From Gammaproteobacteria bacterium (GTDB lineage: Bacteria > Pseudomonadota > Gammaproteobacteria > Arenicellales > JAJDZL01): DNA of 64,000 nt. Both the position numbers and the translations under genes were made by a program. The DNA is taken from contig JAJEHQ010000019.1 in the NCBI GenBank assembly GCA_022823625.1, positions 52,685 through 116,684 on the forward strand. The letters run 5' to 3'. Positions 29,289 to 38,387 of this stretch are shown piece after piece. Position 1 is the stretch's first letter; the number at the start of each line of letters is the position of its first letter. The notes beneath the pieces are model-generated. The model did no database searches. It worked only from the letters and a program-made list of their open reading frames with translations, and was not told the DNA's origin.

Positions 29289-29891
29289 TTAAGCGATGAA
29301 TCGTTGCGCAATTTCATTGCCACCATCCCAGAGCATTGTGACTGCAACGGCAAATATGATCAATAAACCAACATATTCGATCCATTTGTATTTGTCTAGC
29401 AGATTTGCAATCATGGTTGCTCCAACTACCATCAATACGACTGAAAGCACGAGCCCAAACACCAATATTACAAGATGGTCGCGCGCGATTGCTGCTACAG
29501 CAAGGACATTGTCTAGCGACATTGAAATATCTGCCACCAGAATTTGAAACAGAGCTTGCCTAAATGTTATCGTTTCGCCAGTGGCGCTGATATTTGTGTG
29601 TGGATTGGCTTCCTGCCTCTCCTTGCGGCGCATGTCGGACCACAATCGCCAGCACACCCAAAGTAAAAGTAGTCCACCAATAAACAAAAGTCCAGGAATC
29701 TTAAGCAACTGCACCGTTAATACTGCAAAAATGATTCTTGCAACAACTGCCAAGGCAACTCCAATCGTGATGACTTTCTTACGTTGTTCCTTGGGTAATC
29801 CTGCTGCAACCATGCCAATTGCAATAGCATTGTCACCTGCAAACAGCAGGTCGACGAGAACCACTTGAATAAATACGCTAAATTCGCTCAT
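29289..29891 (-). CDS. TerC-family membrane protein (YjbE-like)
   Basis: About 200 residues from the ATG at 29891; a longer frame to 29933 adds an unlikely leader. The two family motifs with membrane-buried Asp and Asn are present: VDLLFAGDNAIAIGM and VADISMSLDNVLAVAAIA. There are about seven transmembrane segments. TerC proteins are linked to tellurite resistance and, in the YkoY/Alx branch, to manganese export, sometimes during protein secretion. Which applies here is not known. It is the outermost of the four cargo genes and borders TIGR03756. Confidence 0.87.
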   Translation of the reverse strand: MSEFSVFIQVVLVDLLFAGDNAIAIGMVAAGLPKEQRKKVITIGVALAVVARIIFAVLTVQLLKIPGLLFIGGLLLLWVCWRLWSDMRRKERQEANPHTNISATGETITFRQALFQILVADISMSLDNVLAVAAIARDHLVILVFGLVLSVVLMVVGATMIANLLDKYKWIEYVGLLIIFAVAVTMLWDGGNEIAQRFIA

Positions 29892-30015
29892 GAATACGTT
29901 GTGTTGGGAAGTGCGGAAAACTTGAATCCGCAAAGTATAGCGTAAGTGTTAATTCAAATATGAGACGCTCCGCCACCTATTTGACCATTCTTTATGGCAT
30001 CACGTGGGATTAGGT

Positions 30016-31065
30016 TTAGAAGTCAAAATGCGAAAGTAATGTACCACCCGCTTTGACGCAGCATCTGTAGCGACCCCAGTAATTCCAAATATACCGGTCG
30101 TTTTCGGCGACTTCAGGATATGGCCACTCCGACTGTCTTCCAAATGTTTCACATCGCTTACTGTAATGGGGGAGCAGCATCTGCCAGCGGTCTGACTTTT
30201 CATCAGCAATCGGTAACCACTGGCGCCACACCTGCTTTACGCATTGACCACCTTCATTACTGCGCGGTAAACGTTGCCACTGCCCCCCACTTAACCCGCA
30301 AGTATGTGGATTCGAGGCTTTTGGGTTGCCGCGCTTAACGTCTTGTTCGGTGTGCTTTGCTATTCGACTGGCTATATGACCAATGTTATCTCGAAGAACA
30401 ACATCGACAGCCCTTTGACTGGCTACAGCTGCGGATTTACCGGCGTGTGTCTGAAGAATGAAACCAGAGCGCGGATAAATTGAACCCCAAGTGTAATATG
30501 GCCAAGAGCCGATCTCTCTTATTCCTGGAGTAAGTGCTTCCCTACGACCTGAATCTGGTGTTCCGCTTCGCCACGCATTGGCGTCGCGCAAAGATAAAAA
30601 ATACGGAAAAAATGGCTGAGAGGCGCGGCGACATAGAAAACGTTTTACTCCTGGAATTCGAGTAACTGGACTGCCAATAACATCCACTTCGTGAAATTTC
30701 AGATCATCATGCAATAGGCGAGATATTCCGGTACCAGTGATATTACCACCCGAGAGAGACGAGACAAAATCGGTCGTAGGATCGAACAAACTTTGCTCGA
30801 CAACAGGCCAAGGTGACTGCCCGGTCTGTGCGTAAGAAGAAACCACGAATTCTGGCAAATAGTGAGAAATTCTTGGTGTTGTAACTACTTGACATCCAAA
30901 AAAAGAACAGCGAAGCCAAATACAGATACCGGATATTTTCCAATCCAAACAGTCCGTACTCTGGGACCGGGCCACAATCTCCTCTGTCGATAGCGTGTCA
31001 CCTCGAACATTAAGGGGATGCATGCTTAGAGTCACCACCAACAGTGCAATTGCAAATTTCACCAT
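30016..31065 (-). CDS. ICE transfer protein, TIGR03756/PFL_4710-like (TraU-like)
   Basis: This 349-residue secreted protein has a signal peptide of about 22 residues. The segment CLDWKISGICIWLRCSFFGC followed by RISHYLPEFVVSSYAQTG is the hallmark of the PFL_4710 family, whose members resemble TraU and are needed for mating-pair stabilisation in F-like systems. Many Cys residues suggest disulfides. The start overlaps the stop of the TIGR03757 gene by seven bases. Its usual downstream partner, TIGR03755, is 4.5 kb away because of the cargo genes. Confidence 0.85.
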   Translation of the reverse strand: MVKFAIALLVVTLSMHPLNVRGDTLSTEEIVARSQSTDCLDWKISGICIWLRCSFFGCQVVTTPRISHYLPEFVVSSYAQTGQSPWPVVEQSLFDPTTDFVSSLSGGNITGTGISRLLHDDLKFHEVDVIGSPVTRIPGVKRFLCRRASQPFFPYFLSLRDANAWRSGTPDSGRREALTPGIREIGSWPYYTWGSIYPRSGFILQTHAGKSAAVASQRAVDVVLRDNIGHIASRIAKHTEQDVKRGNPKASNPHTCGLSGGQWQRLPRSNEGGQCVKQVWRQWLPIADEKSDRWQMLLPHYSKRCETFGRQSEWPYPEVAENDRYIWNYWGRYRCCVKAGGTLLSHFDF

Positions 31066-31481
31066 GATGATTGCCGCCAGACACTCAGAATCGAATTGAT
31101 GTCGATGTCCCCATAAACAAGCAAGTGCTCGTCGACTACTGCAACTGGAAAAGTTTTGATTCCGTATCGATCAATGAGTAAGTGCAGTTCAATCTCAGCC
31201 TGCAGCGCCAGTTTAATTGAGTCGAAATCTTGTTCGATACGCTGAATGGCCTGATGGCGCGCGACCGATTCAAGAATCGAAAGTTGACTGCTGAGAGTTC
31301 GGGCAGTCAGCCCTAAATGCTGTATGTTGTAAGAATTAATCTCAATGGAAGGGTGGTGGATGACTGGAGGACTTCCGTTGACGAATACTTCTATTAATTC
31401 AGGATATTCGGATGCAGATGATTCAATCGCAATTAATTTAACGATTACTCCGACCGTGAGAAGGCGAAACAGTTTACTCAC
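31059..31481 (-). CDS. ICE transfer protein, TIGR03757/PFL_4709-like
   Basis: A 140-residue exported protein with an N-terminal signal or anchor of about 25 residues. The family pattern is clear: IEVFVNGSPPVI near the N-terminus of the mature part, then a helical middle, then RYGIKTFPVAVVDEHLLVYGD at the end. The fold is thioredoxin-like and TrbC-related but has no Cys pair. It probably acts in the periplasm during pilus or channel assembly. It overlaps the VirB4 gene stop by four bases. Confidence 0.87.
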   Translation of the reverse strand: MSKLFRLLTVGVIVKLIAIESSASEYPELIEVFVNGSPPVIHHPSIEINSYNIQHLGLTARTLSSQLSILESVARHQAIQRIEQDFDSIKLALQAEIELHLLIDRYGIKTFPVAVVDEHLLVYGDIDINSILSVWRQSSW

Positions 31482-34339
31482 CCCTTTTCCTCACCTTTTC
31501 TCAGCCCTCGCAATGACTCCGCCATAAGATAGGCAGCTTCAATTTCCGATATCTTTCGCATTTCCATTAGTTTTGCCCGAGCCGCTTTCTCGCTTTTTTC
31601 TGTCTGACTGAGCGCCAGGGCTAGGGCAGGTGGCACATTTCTGAAGAGTGTGACCAGACGTGATGAAATGAGCGTCCCCTCTGTATAACGTCCCGGCGAC
31701 TTTCGCGCCTGTCGAAGAAGGTCGCGTTGAGGTTTTGAAATTGACTTGAATCTTTCGATCTGCGTAATTTCATCTTCGTCCATAGACATGCAATACCACC
31801 ATTCGGGCTGATTGAGCAACTCTTTGGCGGTATCTGGAAATTGTCGAATACTTTGAGTAGCAATCCATAACCATGCACCAAACGTGCGCCACATTGCACA
31901 AATTCGATTGATGTAAGGTGCAATCAATGGGTTCTGTAGCAGAATATGGGCTTCATCTATCACCACTACAGTTTGTCTTGCTTGATATTGATTGCACTCA
32001 ATGCGATTATTGATTGAAGCAAGCAGGCCTGTCAGAGCGACTGCCAGTCTGTCTTCATAGCCTCGTCTGGCCAAAAGATCAAGTTCGACGACCGTTATGT
32101 CGGTTTCCGGCCACAACTCACCTTCGGAATCAAACAGTCTGCCATTCAGTCCAGTGCAGAATATGTGGCAGGCACTTGCCATTTGTGAAGCGCGTTGTTG
32201 CTGTCTCTTGGAAATATTTCGTCCCCTTACACTACCGCTTGATGACGCTTGATTAAGGGCATCGACCAGATCTGAAGTCATGGTCTGCAGACGACCATCT
32301 AACTTTGATCGTTCGGCAGCATCAATCAATGCGCTGCGAATCAAATCAATGTCATCTCTTCTCAGTTTTTTCTCCTCATTTGGCTGACCACCTGTAATCA
32401 TCAAGCGTGCCTGAATTTCCATTTCACCTAACAAATCCCGGTAGTTGCCTGACTTAATTTGCGCATCGCTGGTGGATTTGTCCAGTAGATCCTGTGCATG
32501 TCGAAATGGAGGAATTGCTGCATTGCTTTGACCATCAACCCGGAAATGGTAGACGCTTAGTCCTTGACGATGGCAGTGTTCGGCCAGCAACCCGAAAGTT
32601 GAGAGTGCTGAAATCAGTACAATTCTGGGTCGGTGGACTGCGAGTGTATGAAGAAGCAGGTAAATCAAAAACGCGGTTTTTCCAGAGCCTGTTGGGCCTA
32701 GCACCAAAGAATGTGCGTTTTTTTCACGCTCTTTTGAATTCAATGGATCAAACATCAGAGGTTCCGCACCTCGATTAAAAAGAATGCAGCCTGGTGCACC
32801 AGTCCCAGTAGAGCGGCCTAAAACCGGTGCGATTCTAGCTATGTGGCTTGAGTACCACAGTCTCGCTCGTCGAGTGCCAGGTTTGCTGTCCTGTTTCGGG
32901 TCGTATCCGAAGGGTAAGGCGCGAATGTAACTATCGAGTGCAATCGGATCGTACCGGGGTGTGACCGGGCGTATGCGGTGAATCGACAGCAGACTGAGCA
33001 TCCGATCCGTTTTACGGTCAAGTTCTGGTAAGTTAGTACCAAACACAAACACTCCAGCGAACACCCGATAAATTGGATTGCCCCGGACGATCTCACTGAG
33101 AGCGCAATCAGCCAGAGAACGTCGCTCTACCGCAGCCGCGTCATCACCTACAGAATTCTCTCTCACTCTAGCGATCTTCTCTTCAATTATTTCCTGTGGT
33201 GAATAGACAACGCTCATCGACCATATTGAACCTTGCGGAACCTGATCCCAAAATGTTGCCACTACATCTCCGAATTGACGCTCTACGGTTAGATGTCCGG
33301 TTTCAGGCTCACTGGTTAATTCGTCAATTGTGATAAACCGACTCGGCTGACATCTGAACCACCAGATACCCTGCCGTTTCCATGTCCAGGGTGCAACACC
33401 GTGCATTGCAGCTCGACTGATATCTGCACTTGCCGAACCAGAGTACAGAGCCATAGCCCGCGATTGCTGATCATTGGTCCATGGGTGTGCATCCAGCAAT
33501 TCGAAGGTGTCCTCGAATCCGGTATGTGCTTCGGGTACCGGAACGAACCAGTGGGTAAGCCATTCGTAGAGGTCTTTGGCGTCTAATGGTTTCAGAACGA
33601 TTTCAGATTCTGCCAATGAATGTTGCAACTGAGAGCATAACTGTTCGATCTCATCGTCTCCGGTGTATCGTTGCTGAGAGTCCTGTCTCCATATGCACAG
33701 TCGAACTCGACGGGATTTACCTCTCCAACTGATGGAATTTGTGGTGCCGTATGGGTAAAGCCCACCTTTTCGTGTCAGGTCTCCGAAATGCTCATCTAAG
33801 ATGCGAAACCAATGTTGGGTGTATCGGCTTTCCAGCAGCGAGGGTTCGGTATAGTTCTTCAAACGCTTGGAAAGCGTACGCGTCAGTCCATCGACATCGT
33901 CCTGAACAAACCACTGCGTTATCCAGGGGCTTCCATAGTTTTCTGGAAAACTACTCGAAATTGCCTGATGCACCCTTTCCTGTATACGGCTCAATACTTC
34001 GTCACTCTTTGCCTCAGTGCTGCCGCAACTGACTTCGAACATTCGACCAACACTCGTTAAGTCCTGCAATCCGATATTCCCATTTCCAAGATCAAGACGC
34101 GGTGCCAAAAGGTCAGCAAATGCGCGTGTGTTTTTAACGATCTTCCGAAAATTAGGATCGGGATGTAACTGAGGCTCAAGGTAATCTTCAATTGTGAGCG
34201 GATTACAGTCTCGTCCATTCCACTCGACTAACGTCAACTCCTCCGTTGAAAAATGATCAAATCGATTATTTTTCTGTTCTGACTGATACGAAGGTGTGAG
34301 GAATTTCGACCAGAGTTTCACTGCACCAGTATCTCCCAT
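31478..34339 (-). CDS. Conjugative transfer ATPase, TIGR03744/PFL_4706 family (TraC/VirB4)
   Basis: This 953-residue protein is the assembly ATPase of the secretion channel. Walker A is LGPTGSGKTAF near residue 545 and Walker B is TVVVIDEAHIL near 800. A following WIATQSIRQFPD stretch matches the VirB4/TraC C-terminal motor. The long N-terminal part is the membrane-interacting region of the family. Its length is normal for the ICE-type TraC. Its start overlaps the upstream lipoprotein gene by 22 bases. It is intact, so the channel-building energy source is present although the VirD4-type coupling ATPase is not. Confidence 0.93.
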   Translation of the reverse strand: MGDTGAVKLWSKFLTPSYQSEQKNNRFDHFSTEELTLVEWNGRDCNPLTIEDYLEPQLHPDPNFRKIVKNTRAFADLLAPRLDLGNGNIGLQDLTSVGRMFEVSCGSTEAKSDEVLSRIQERVHQAISSSFPENYGSPWITQWFVQDDVDGLTRTLSKRLKNYTEPSLLESRYTQHWFRILDEHFGDLTRKGGLYPYGTTNSISWRGKSRRVRLCIWRQDSQQRYTGDDEIEQLCSQLQHSLAESEIVLKPLDAKDLYEWLTHWFVPVPEAHTGFEDTFELLDAHPWTNDQQSRAMALYSGSASADISRAAMHGVAPWTWKRQGIWWFRCQPSRFITIDELTSEPETGHLTVERQFGDVVATFWDQVPQGSIWSMSVVYSPQEIIEEKIARVRENSVGDDAAAVERRSLADCALSEIVRGNPIYRVFAGVFVFGTNLPELDRKTDRMLSLLSIHRIRPVTPRYDPIALDSYIRALPFGYDPKQDSKPGTRRARLWYSSHIARIAPVLGRSTGTGAPGCILFNRGAEPLMFDPLNSKEREKNAHSLVLGPTGSGKTAFLIYLLLHTLAVHRPRIVLISALSTFGLLAEHCHRQGLSVYHFRVDGQSNAAIPPFRHAQDLLDKSTSDAQIKSGNYRDLLGEMEIQARLMITGGQPNEEKKLRRDDIDLIRSALIDAAERSKLDGRLQTMTSDLVDALNQASSSGSVRGRNISKRQQQRASQMASACHIFCTGLNGRLFDSEGELWPETDITVVELDLLARRGYEDRLAVALTGLLASINNRIECNQYQARQTVVVIDEAHILLQNPLIAPYINRICAMWRTFGAWLWIATQSIRQFPDTAKELLNQPEWWYCMSMDEDEITQIERFKSISKPQRDLLRQARKSPGRYTEGTLISSRLVTLFRNVPPALALALSQTEKSEKAARAKLMEMRKISEIEAAYLMAESLRGLRKGEEKG

Positions 34340-34698
34340 GGTAAGGCGTATTCGACAGTTTCATACATCGGAAATGTAGTTGAATAACCGGGTACCGGCG
34401 TCCCTTCGAGTGACAGATGCGGGAAGATGTAGAGAACGATCGTTGGATTGGGCAGACGAGGAAAGTGTAACGACAACTCATTGTTCACTTCCCGCGTATA
34501 CCCTTTCAGACCTGTGTCTAAATTAGAAGGGTAAGGTACGCTCCTCAATACAGGTGCAATTGAGGCTTCATGCTGGGTGTAGATTTGTTCAATTGTCTTC
34601 GCATTCCCTGAATGCCGTACCTTGTTCAAAAATGGAGTTGAACAGGAGGCAATACTCAGTGACAAACTAATCAGTCCAACCTTGACGAGCATAATCAT
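34318..34698 (-). CDS. ICE transfer lipoprotein, TIGR03751-like (TraV/VirB7 role)
   Basis: A 126-residue lipoprotein with lipobox IASC at about residue 19. The mature part has the family features of a short linker, then KTIEQIYTQHEASIAPVLR and a Pro-rich LPNPTIVLYIFPHLS segment. By position between the VirB4 and VirB10-like genes, it is the outer-membrane core lipoprotein. It overlaps the TIGR03752 gene by 32 bases at its start and the ATPase gene at its end. Confidence 0.82.
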   Translation of the reverse strand: MIMLVKVGLISLSLSIASCSTPFLNKVRHSGNAKTIEQIYTQHEASIAPVLRSVPYPSNLDTGLKGYTREVNNELSLHFPRLPNPTIVLYIFPHLSLEGTPVPGYSTTFPMYETVEYALPWEILVQ

Positions 34699-36010
34699 GA
34701 GTGTTCAACAGATTTAAATTTTGAACCTTGCGAGCATTCGGTTCCTGATCAATTTGAATTGTTTCTTCTATGTGAATTGCAACGCTCTGACCTGCTGGAA
34801 CGTAGATTGCGTCAAATGAATTTAACTGTCGATCATTTAACCAGTCAGCAACAGTCAACAGAGATTCTCTAGTTGCATAGCCCGCTACAAACTGATCAAT
34901 ATCTCCCACTACAGCTGTGGTCGTATCATCACTTCCTACGGAACTCGATGTTTCGGTTTGAGCGTTGGCGATCGCCTCAGCTGTTGCTCTAGTAGTATTG
35001 ATTAATGTTGCCTGAGTCAAGTACTGCAATGCGTTTGATTTGAGTTCCCCTTCGATACAAGGGTTGCCAAACTCATCGGAAATCCAACCCAATCCGGTAA
35101 AAGTAGATTCAGGGTCGGCAACTTTCCGAGCTGTCTGAATAGTTCCATCCGCGAAGATGAAGGTCGCAGTATCAATATTGCCTGAAACACACGATAGTGA
35201 CAGATCACCACGTGCCGTTCCAGCCAAAAGCATTCCGGCCAAGTACGGGATTCGATGGCCGTTTGATGCAAGATTCTTGGAACCAACCAGAACTTTAAAT
35301 CGCCACGGGTCTTGTAGCTGACCACGGATGGGAATACGGCCTACCAGTGCGGTCAATGCAGTAGCGCCGAGTAACGTTGTTGTAGCAGGGATGGTAAGGT
35401 ATGAGGTTTCCAGAGAATCATTTTCAAACTGCAACAACTGAGGATTCAGTGATTCGTGACTGACCTCCGGAATCTCGATTTGCGGTGATTCATTGAATGG
35501 AATGAGTTGATCAGTATCTACTGATGAAATCCAGTGCAGGAAAAAAGCATCCGAAGCAGATTCAATGGAATTTTCAGTTGTGAGGGTTTGCCGTGTTTCA
35601 ATATGATTCAATCGTAATTTCAAGTCGTCCACTGAGTCTGCAATCTGTGTATTTGAATTCCGGGACAAGTTGTTTTCGATAGTCTGCCTCATGTCCTCCA
35701 GGTCGTTTGTTAGTGATTCATGTAATTGTTGGCGTTCTGCTTCATCGTTTAACCTCTGGTTTTCTATTGCCTGTTCAATGTTAGAAATTCTCGTGGCAAC
35801 AGCGCGAACTTCCTCAGCCGCATTGTCACGGTCCGATAGTTCTGAATTGATGTTTGTGTCACTTCCGGCAATCAAAGCCCGGTTATCTTCGCTTTGGCCA
35901 TCGTCTTTGCTAATCATTGTCCAGACGACAATGACAAAGAGGACCAGTGCACCCAACCAGAATACTGAATAAGCTCTCATTAAAGGCATTCTAAAAATAA
36001 GATATTTCAA
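34667..36010 (-). CDS. ICE transfer protein, TIGR03752/PFL_4705-like (TraB/VirB10 role)
   Basis: A 447-residue bitopic protein. A single transmembrane helix (about 13-31) is followed by a coiled coil (about 60-135) and a beta-rich C-terminal domain from about residue 200 with TTTLLGATALTALVGRIP, like the TrbI/VirB10 barrel domain. It would span from the inner membrane to the outer-membrane core complex of the secretion channel. Length and layout match the PFL_4705 family. It overlaps TIGR03749 by 20 bases. Confidence 0.87.
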   Translation of the reverse strand: MKYLIFRMPLMRAYSVFWLGALVLFVIVVWTMISKDDGQSEDNRALIAGSDTNINSELSDRDNAAEEVRAVATRISNIEQAIENQRLNDEAERQQLHESLTNDLEDMRQTIENNLSRNSNTQIADSVDDLKLRLNHIETRQTLTTENSIESASDAFFLHWISSVDTDQLIPFNESPQIEIPEVSHESLNPQLLQFENDSLETSYLTIPATTTLLGATALTALVGRIPIRGQLQDPWRFKVLVGSKNLASNGHRIPYLAGMLLAGTARGDLSLSCVSGNIDTATFIFADGTIQTARKVADPESTFTGLGWISDEFGNPCIEGELKSNALQYLTQATLINTTRATAEAIANAQTETSSSVGSDDTTTAVVGDIDQFVAGYATRESLLTVADWLNDRQLNSFDAIYVPAGQSVAIHIEETIQIDQEPNARKVQNLNLLNTHDYARQGWTD

Positions 36011-36791
36011 AGGGATAGTCAGAAATTAACACTAGCACCGTTGTATCACCTGAGTTTCCTTGGGCACTCAGTTTCGAGTGAACAAACGCGGCACTACGCC
36101 ATGTCCCGCGAAGTTCTCTTGGATCGAGAACGATAGGTTGCGCCAATTGGTTGACTATCTTGATTGCAGTGATAAAGTGATTCGGCGACTGCCAGCTGGC
36201 GATTGGAACCGCTGTAACCGCGCCTGCACAAACCGTGGGAATTCTCTTTCCACATCGAAAAATATCAAACGAGTCTAAGTCCACTGCAATTTGCTGTACA
36301 CCTGGCAGGTCGCTCAATAAACGCTCTGGTGCGTAGAGTTGCTGAACCACCCAGCGCGTCAATTTGACAAAGCCGAGGTTCAACATTGGTTTACTTGCGA
36401 CTCGTCGTTCATCGGATTCCCGTCCGTGAATAGTGATGGGCTGGTTAAACTGTTTGGAGTGCTGAGATCTGACTTGTAACACTATTCGTCCTAGTGGCTC
36501 GGCTAGCAGTACAAGCCTGACTGGAGTAAAGGGTTCCTTCGCCTCTAACCACAGATGGTTTCCGACAATCTCCGTTCGCAGTATTTGTTTGACAGACTGT
36601 GGAATTCCCAATCGTAGACTACCGGCTTCAGGTACGGAAATACGTTGCTCATAGCCGACGGCAAGATCTAGTTCCAGTGGTGAATTTGGCCAGTGATAAC
36701 TGACTTCCGACGCAACTAAATTCTCGGCAGCGACCATCAAGCACAGGGAGTGGAACATACGAAGACCGTTCAGGTAAAGTCTGGCACTCAT
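35991..36791 (-). CDS. ICE transfer protein, TIGR03749/PFL_4704-like (TraK/VirB9 role)
   Basis: This 266-residue periplasmic protein has an N-terminal signal of about 28 residues. LELDLAVGYEQRISVPEAGSLR and WLEAKEPFTPVRLVLL match the conserved N-terminal beta domain of this family, which resembles TraK/VirB9 of the outer-membrane core complex. A C-terminal beta domain follows from about residue 140. It is coupled to its neighbours by 4- and 20-base overlaps. Confidence 0.86.
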   Translation of the reverse strand: MSARLYLNGLRMFHSLCLMVAAENLVASEVSYHWPNSPLELDLAVGYEQRISVPEAGSLRLGIPQSVKQILRTEIVGNHLWLEAKEPFTPVRLVLLAEPLGRIVLQVRSQHSKQFNQPITIHGRESDERRVASKPMLNLGFVKLTRWVVQQLYAPERLLSDLPGVQQIAVDLDSFDIFRCGKRIPTVCAGAVTAVPIASWQSPNHFITAIKIVNQLAQPIVLDPRELRGTWRSAAFVHSKLSAQGNSGDTTVLVLISDYPFEISYF

Positions 36792-37405
36792 GACTCAATG
36801 TCGACAATTCTTTCAGGCATTATTGGCATGGTGTCGAGTAGCAGTCCCCAAGGATTAAACTCGGGATCAATCGCTTTGAATATCACCTTCAAGTGGTAAC
36901 GAATCCTGGCATCTTTCACTATTACACCGCCGATATTCTCTTTGAGTTCAACATCCAGTTTAACCGTCCACTTGCCAGAGTCTTCCAAGGTGACGGTGTC
37001 GCGAAAGTTCAAATTTTCCAGCGGCAGGAGAAAACGGGTTCGATTCAACAATTCAGGAGCGCGGTTTTCTCCGTCGTGTCGAAGCCATGCTTTAAACTCC
37101 GGTGTCAGAAACTCCGTCAGACGTTCAAGATTCTTTGGATAATCTTCAAAACAGTTGTGCGGACATCGGTTTAGCTGTTGCCAGATGTAGCCAGCAAAGT
37201 TGTATACCTCCCAAGGATGAATTGAGTTGAGCGAAATCTGACTGCCATATCTCAAATCTGGAGGAATGCTGATTCGCTGTACTTTTGCAGCGTACTGCCA
37301 GCCATACAGAGAACCCACAAGACAGATGCCCAAAAAAGCCGCAATTGCTCTAAGCGTCAGAATGTGACTGTAGAGATTGGCGTCCGCATGTAGGTAGCGC
37401 GGCAT
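36788..37405 (-). CDS. ICE transfer protein, TIGR03746/PFL_4703-like (TraE/VirB8 role)
   Basis: A 205-residue protein with one transmembrane helix (about 17-37) and a periplasmic domain. The YNFAGYIWQQLNRCPHNCFEDY stretch and the following LTPEFKAWLRHD are family features. It is placed between the small membrane proteins and the VirB9-like gene, as in other elements of this class. It would link the inner-membrane complex to the core channel. It overlaps the next gene by four bases. Confidence 0.86.
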   Translation of the reverse strand: MPRYLHADANLYSHILTLRAIAAFLGICLVGSLYGWQYAAKVQRISIPPDLRYGSQISLNSIHPWEVYNFAGYIWQQLNRCPHNCFEDYPKNLERLTEFLTPEFKAWLRHDGENRAPELLNRTRFLLPLENLNFRDTVTLEDSGKWTVKLDVELKENIGGVIVKDARIRYHLKVIFKAIDPEFNPWGLLLDTMPIMPERIVDIES

Positions 37406-37409
37406 GACT

Positions 37410-37757
37410 TTATTCCTCTCTGACGGTCGACCATCGGCCGGATTTGTAAATCAAACAACTCCCGAAGAGTGGGTGTAAATAACAATACAACATGCGCAAA
37501 TGCCAGCCTTCCGGTTTCCCTAACTTAATAGTTTTGAGCAGGTTAGCAATGCCTACCACCCAAAGCAACAACCCTCCTACAAATATCGCAAAACCAATGA
37601 AAAAAGCATGTAGTCCATCGAGAATCAAAAATCCGAGAAGAAACGCCAAAGGTAACCAGGCGAATCCGACTGACACTGCAATTGAGTAAAGCTCACTTGC
37701 GCCGCATCCCTTGTAGAGTCGCGTTTCGTAGTCGAGTGGTGCACAGGGAAATAGCAT
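37410..37757 (-). CDS. ICE transfer membrane protein, TIGR03750-like
   Basis: This 115-residue protein has two adjacent membrane helices (about 25-45 and 50-75). The segment YKGCGASELYSIAVSVG before the helices and a KLGKPEGW after them match the TIGR03750 family. Size and position resemble TraL/VirB3, which helps the VirB4 ATPase to the membrane; that analogy is an inference. It is separated from its neighbours by only 2-4 bp. Confidence 0.83.
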   Translation of the reverse strand: MLFPCAPLDYETRLYKGCGASELYSIAVSVGFAWLPLAFLLGFLILDGLHAFFIGFAIFVGGLLLWVVGIANLLKTIKLGKPEGWHLRMLYCYLHPLFGSCLIYKSGRWSTVREE

Positions 37758-37759
37758 GA

Positions 37760-38170
37760 CTAAATGTTCAATATTTCACTCAGTCTTTCTGAGCCCCACC
37801 AGGCGCCGAAAATTACTGTCAGAATGACCAGTAAACCGGCTCCAAAGTACACACTGAACCGACCCCACTCTCCTTTTTTCCTGGCATCATTCACCTCGGC
37901 GATTAATCCACCAGCAAATCCAATGAGTGCAAATACCACAATAATCGTTAATCCAATGAATATGATGAATCGGATGACGGCAATGACATACCCAATGGGA
38001 TCATCTTCACTAAAGGTTTCAGACCCTATGTTGGGAGGAGTTGGCAATACACTTTGCGCATCACAGACCCCTGAAACAAAAAGGAAGATTGTCGTCAGCA
38101 CCACGAAAACCATCCGTTGAAGTGCTGTTGCTTTGAAAGGGAGCGGCTTAGTCAAATTACAGAAACGCAA
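37760..38170 (-). CDS. ICE transfer membrane protein, TIGR03745-like (possible conjugative pilin)
   Basis: A 136-residue protein with a cleavable signal peptide (about 1-38, ending near CDAQS). It then has VLPTPPNIGSETFSEDDPIGYV and two hydrophobic helices with a short basic loop (NDARKKGEWGR). This is the expected layout of a VirB2/TraA-like pilin subunit, and TIGR03745 occupies that place in MPF-G clusters. The pilin role is inferred from topology. It overlaps TIGR03758 by 14 bases. Confidence 0.82.
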   Translation of the reverse strand: MRFCNLTKPLPFKATALQRMVFVVLTTIFLFVSGVCDAQSVLPTPPNIGSETFSEDDPIGYVIAVIRFIIFIGLTIIVVFALIGFAGGLIAEVNDARKKGEWGRFSVYFGAGLLVILTVIFGAWWGSERLSEILNI

Positions 38171-38387
38171 TTAGCGTCAAAATGATTAGAACGACAAGAA
38201 GCGAACGGAAACACTCAAACAAGAGGTCAATAAAATTGATCTGGTGACTCTGCAGTTGTCCGAGTGTACAGTGAACGATCCATATCCACCATGCAATTGA
38301 TAGTGATGCAAGCGTACTCCCGATTACGATTTTGAGTATTTCGAAATCAAGGGTTGCAACTGCGTTCAGGGTTTTCATCGCAGTCAC
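38157..38387 (-). CDS. ICE transfer small membrane protein, TIGR03758/PFL_4701-like
   Basis: A 76-residue protein with two membrane helices (about 18-38 and 55-75) and a short loop LGQLQSHQINFIDLL. It matches the family in size, topology and position, directly between the RAQPRD and TIGR03745 genes. It is probably a small integral component of the inner-membrane complex. It shares four bases with the RAQPRD gene. Confidence 0.8.
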   Translation of the reverse strand: MTAMKTLNAVATLDFEILKIVIGSTLASLSIAWWIWIVHCTLGQLQSHQINFIDLLFECFRSLLVVLIILTLIAFL

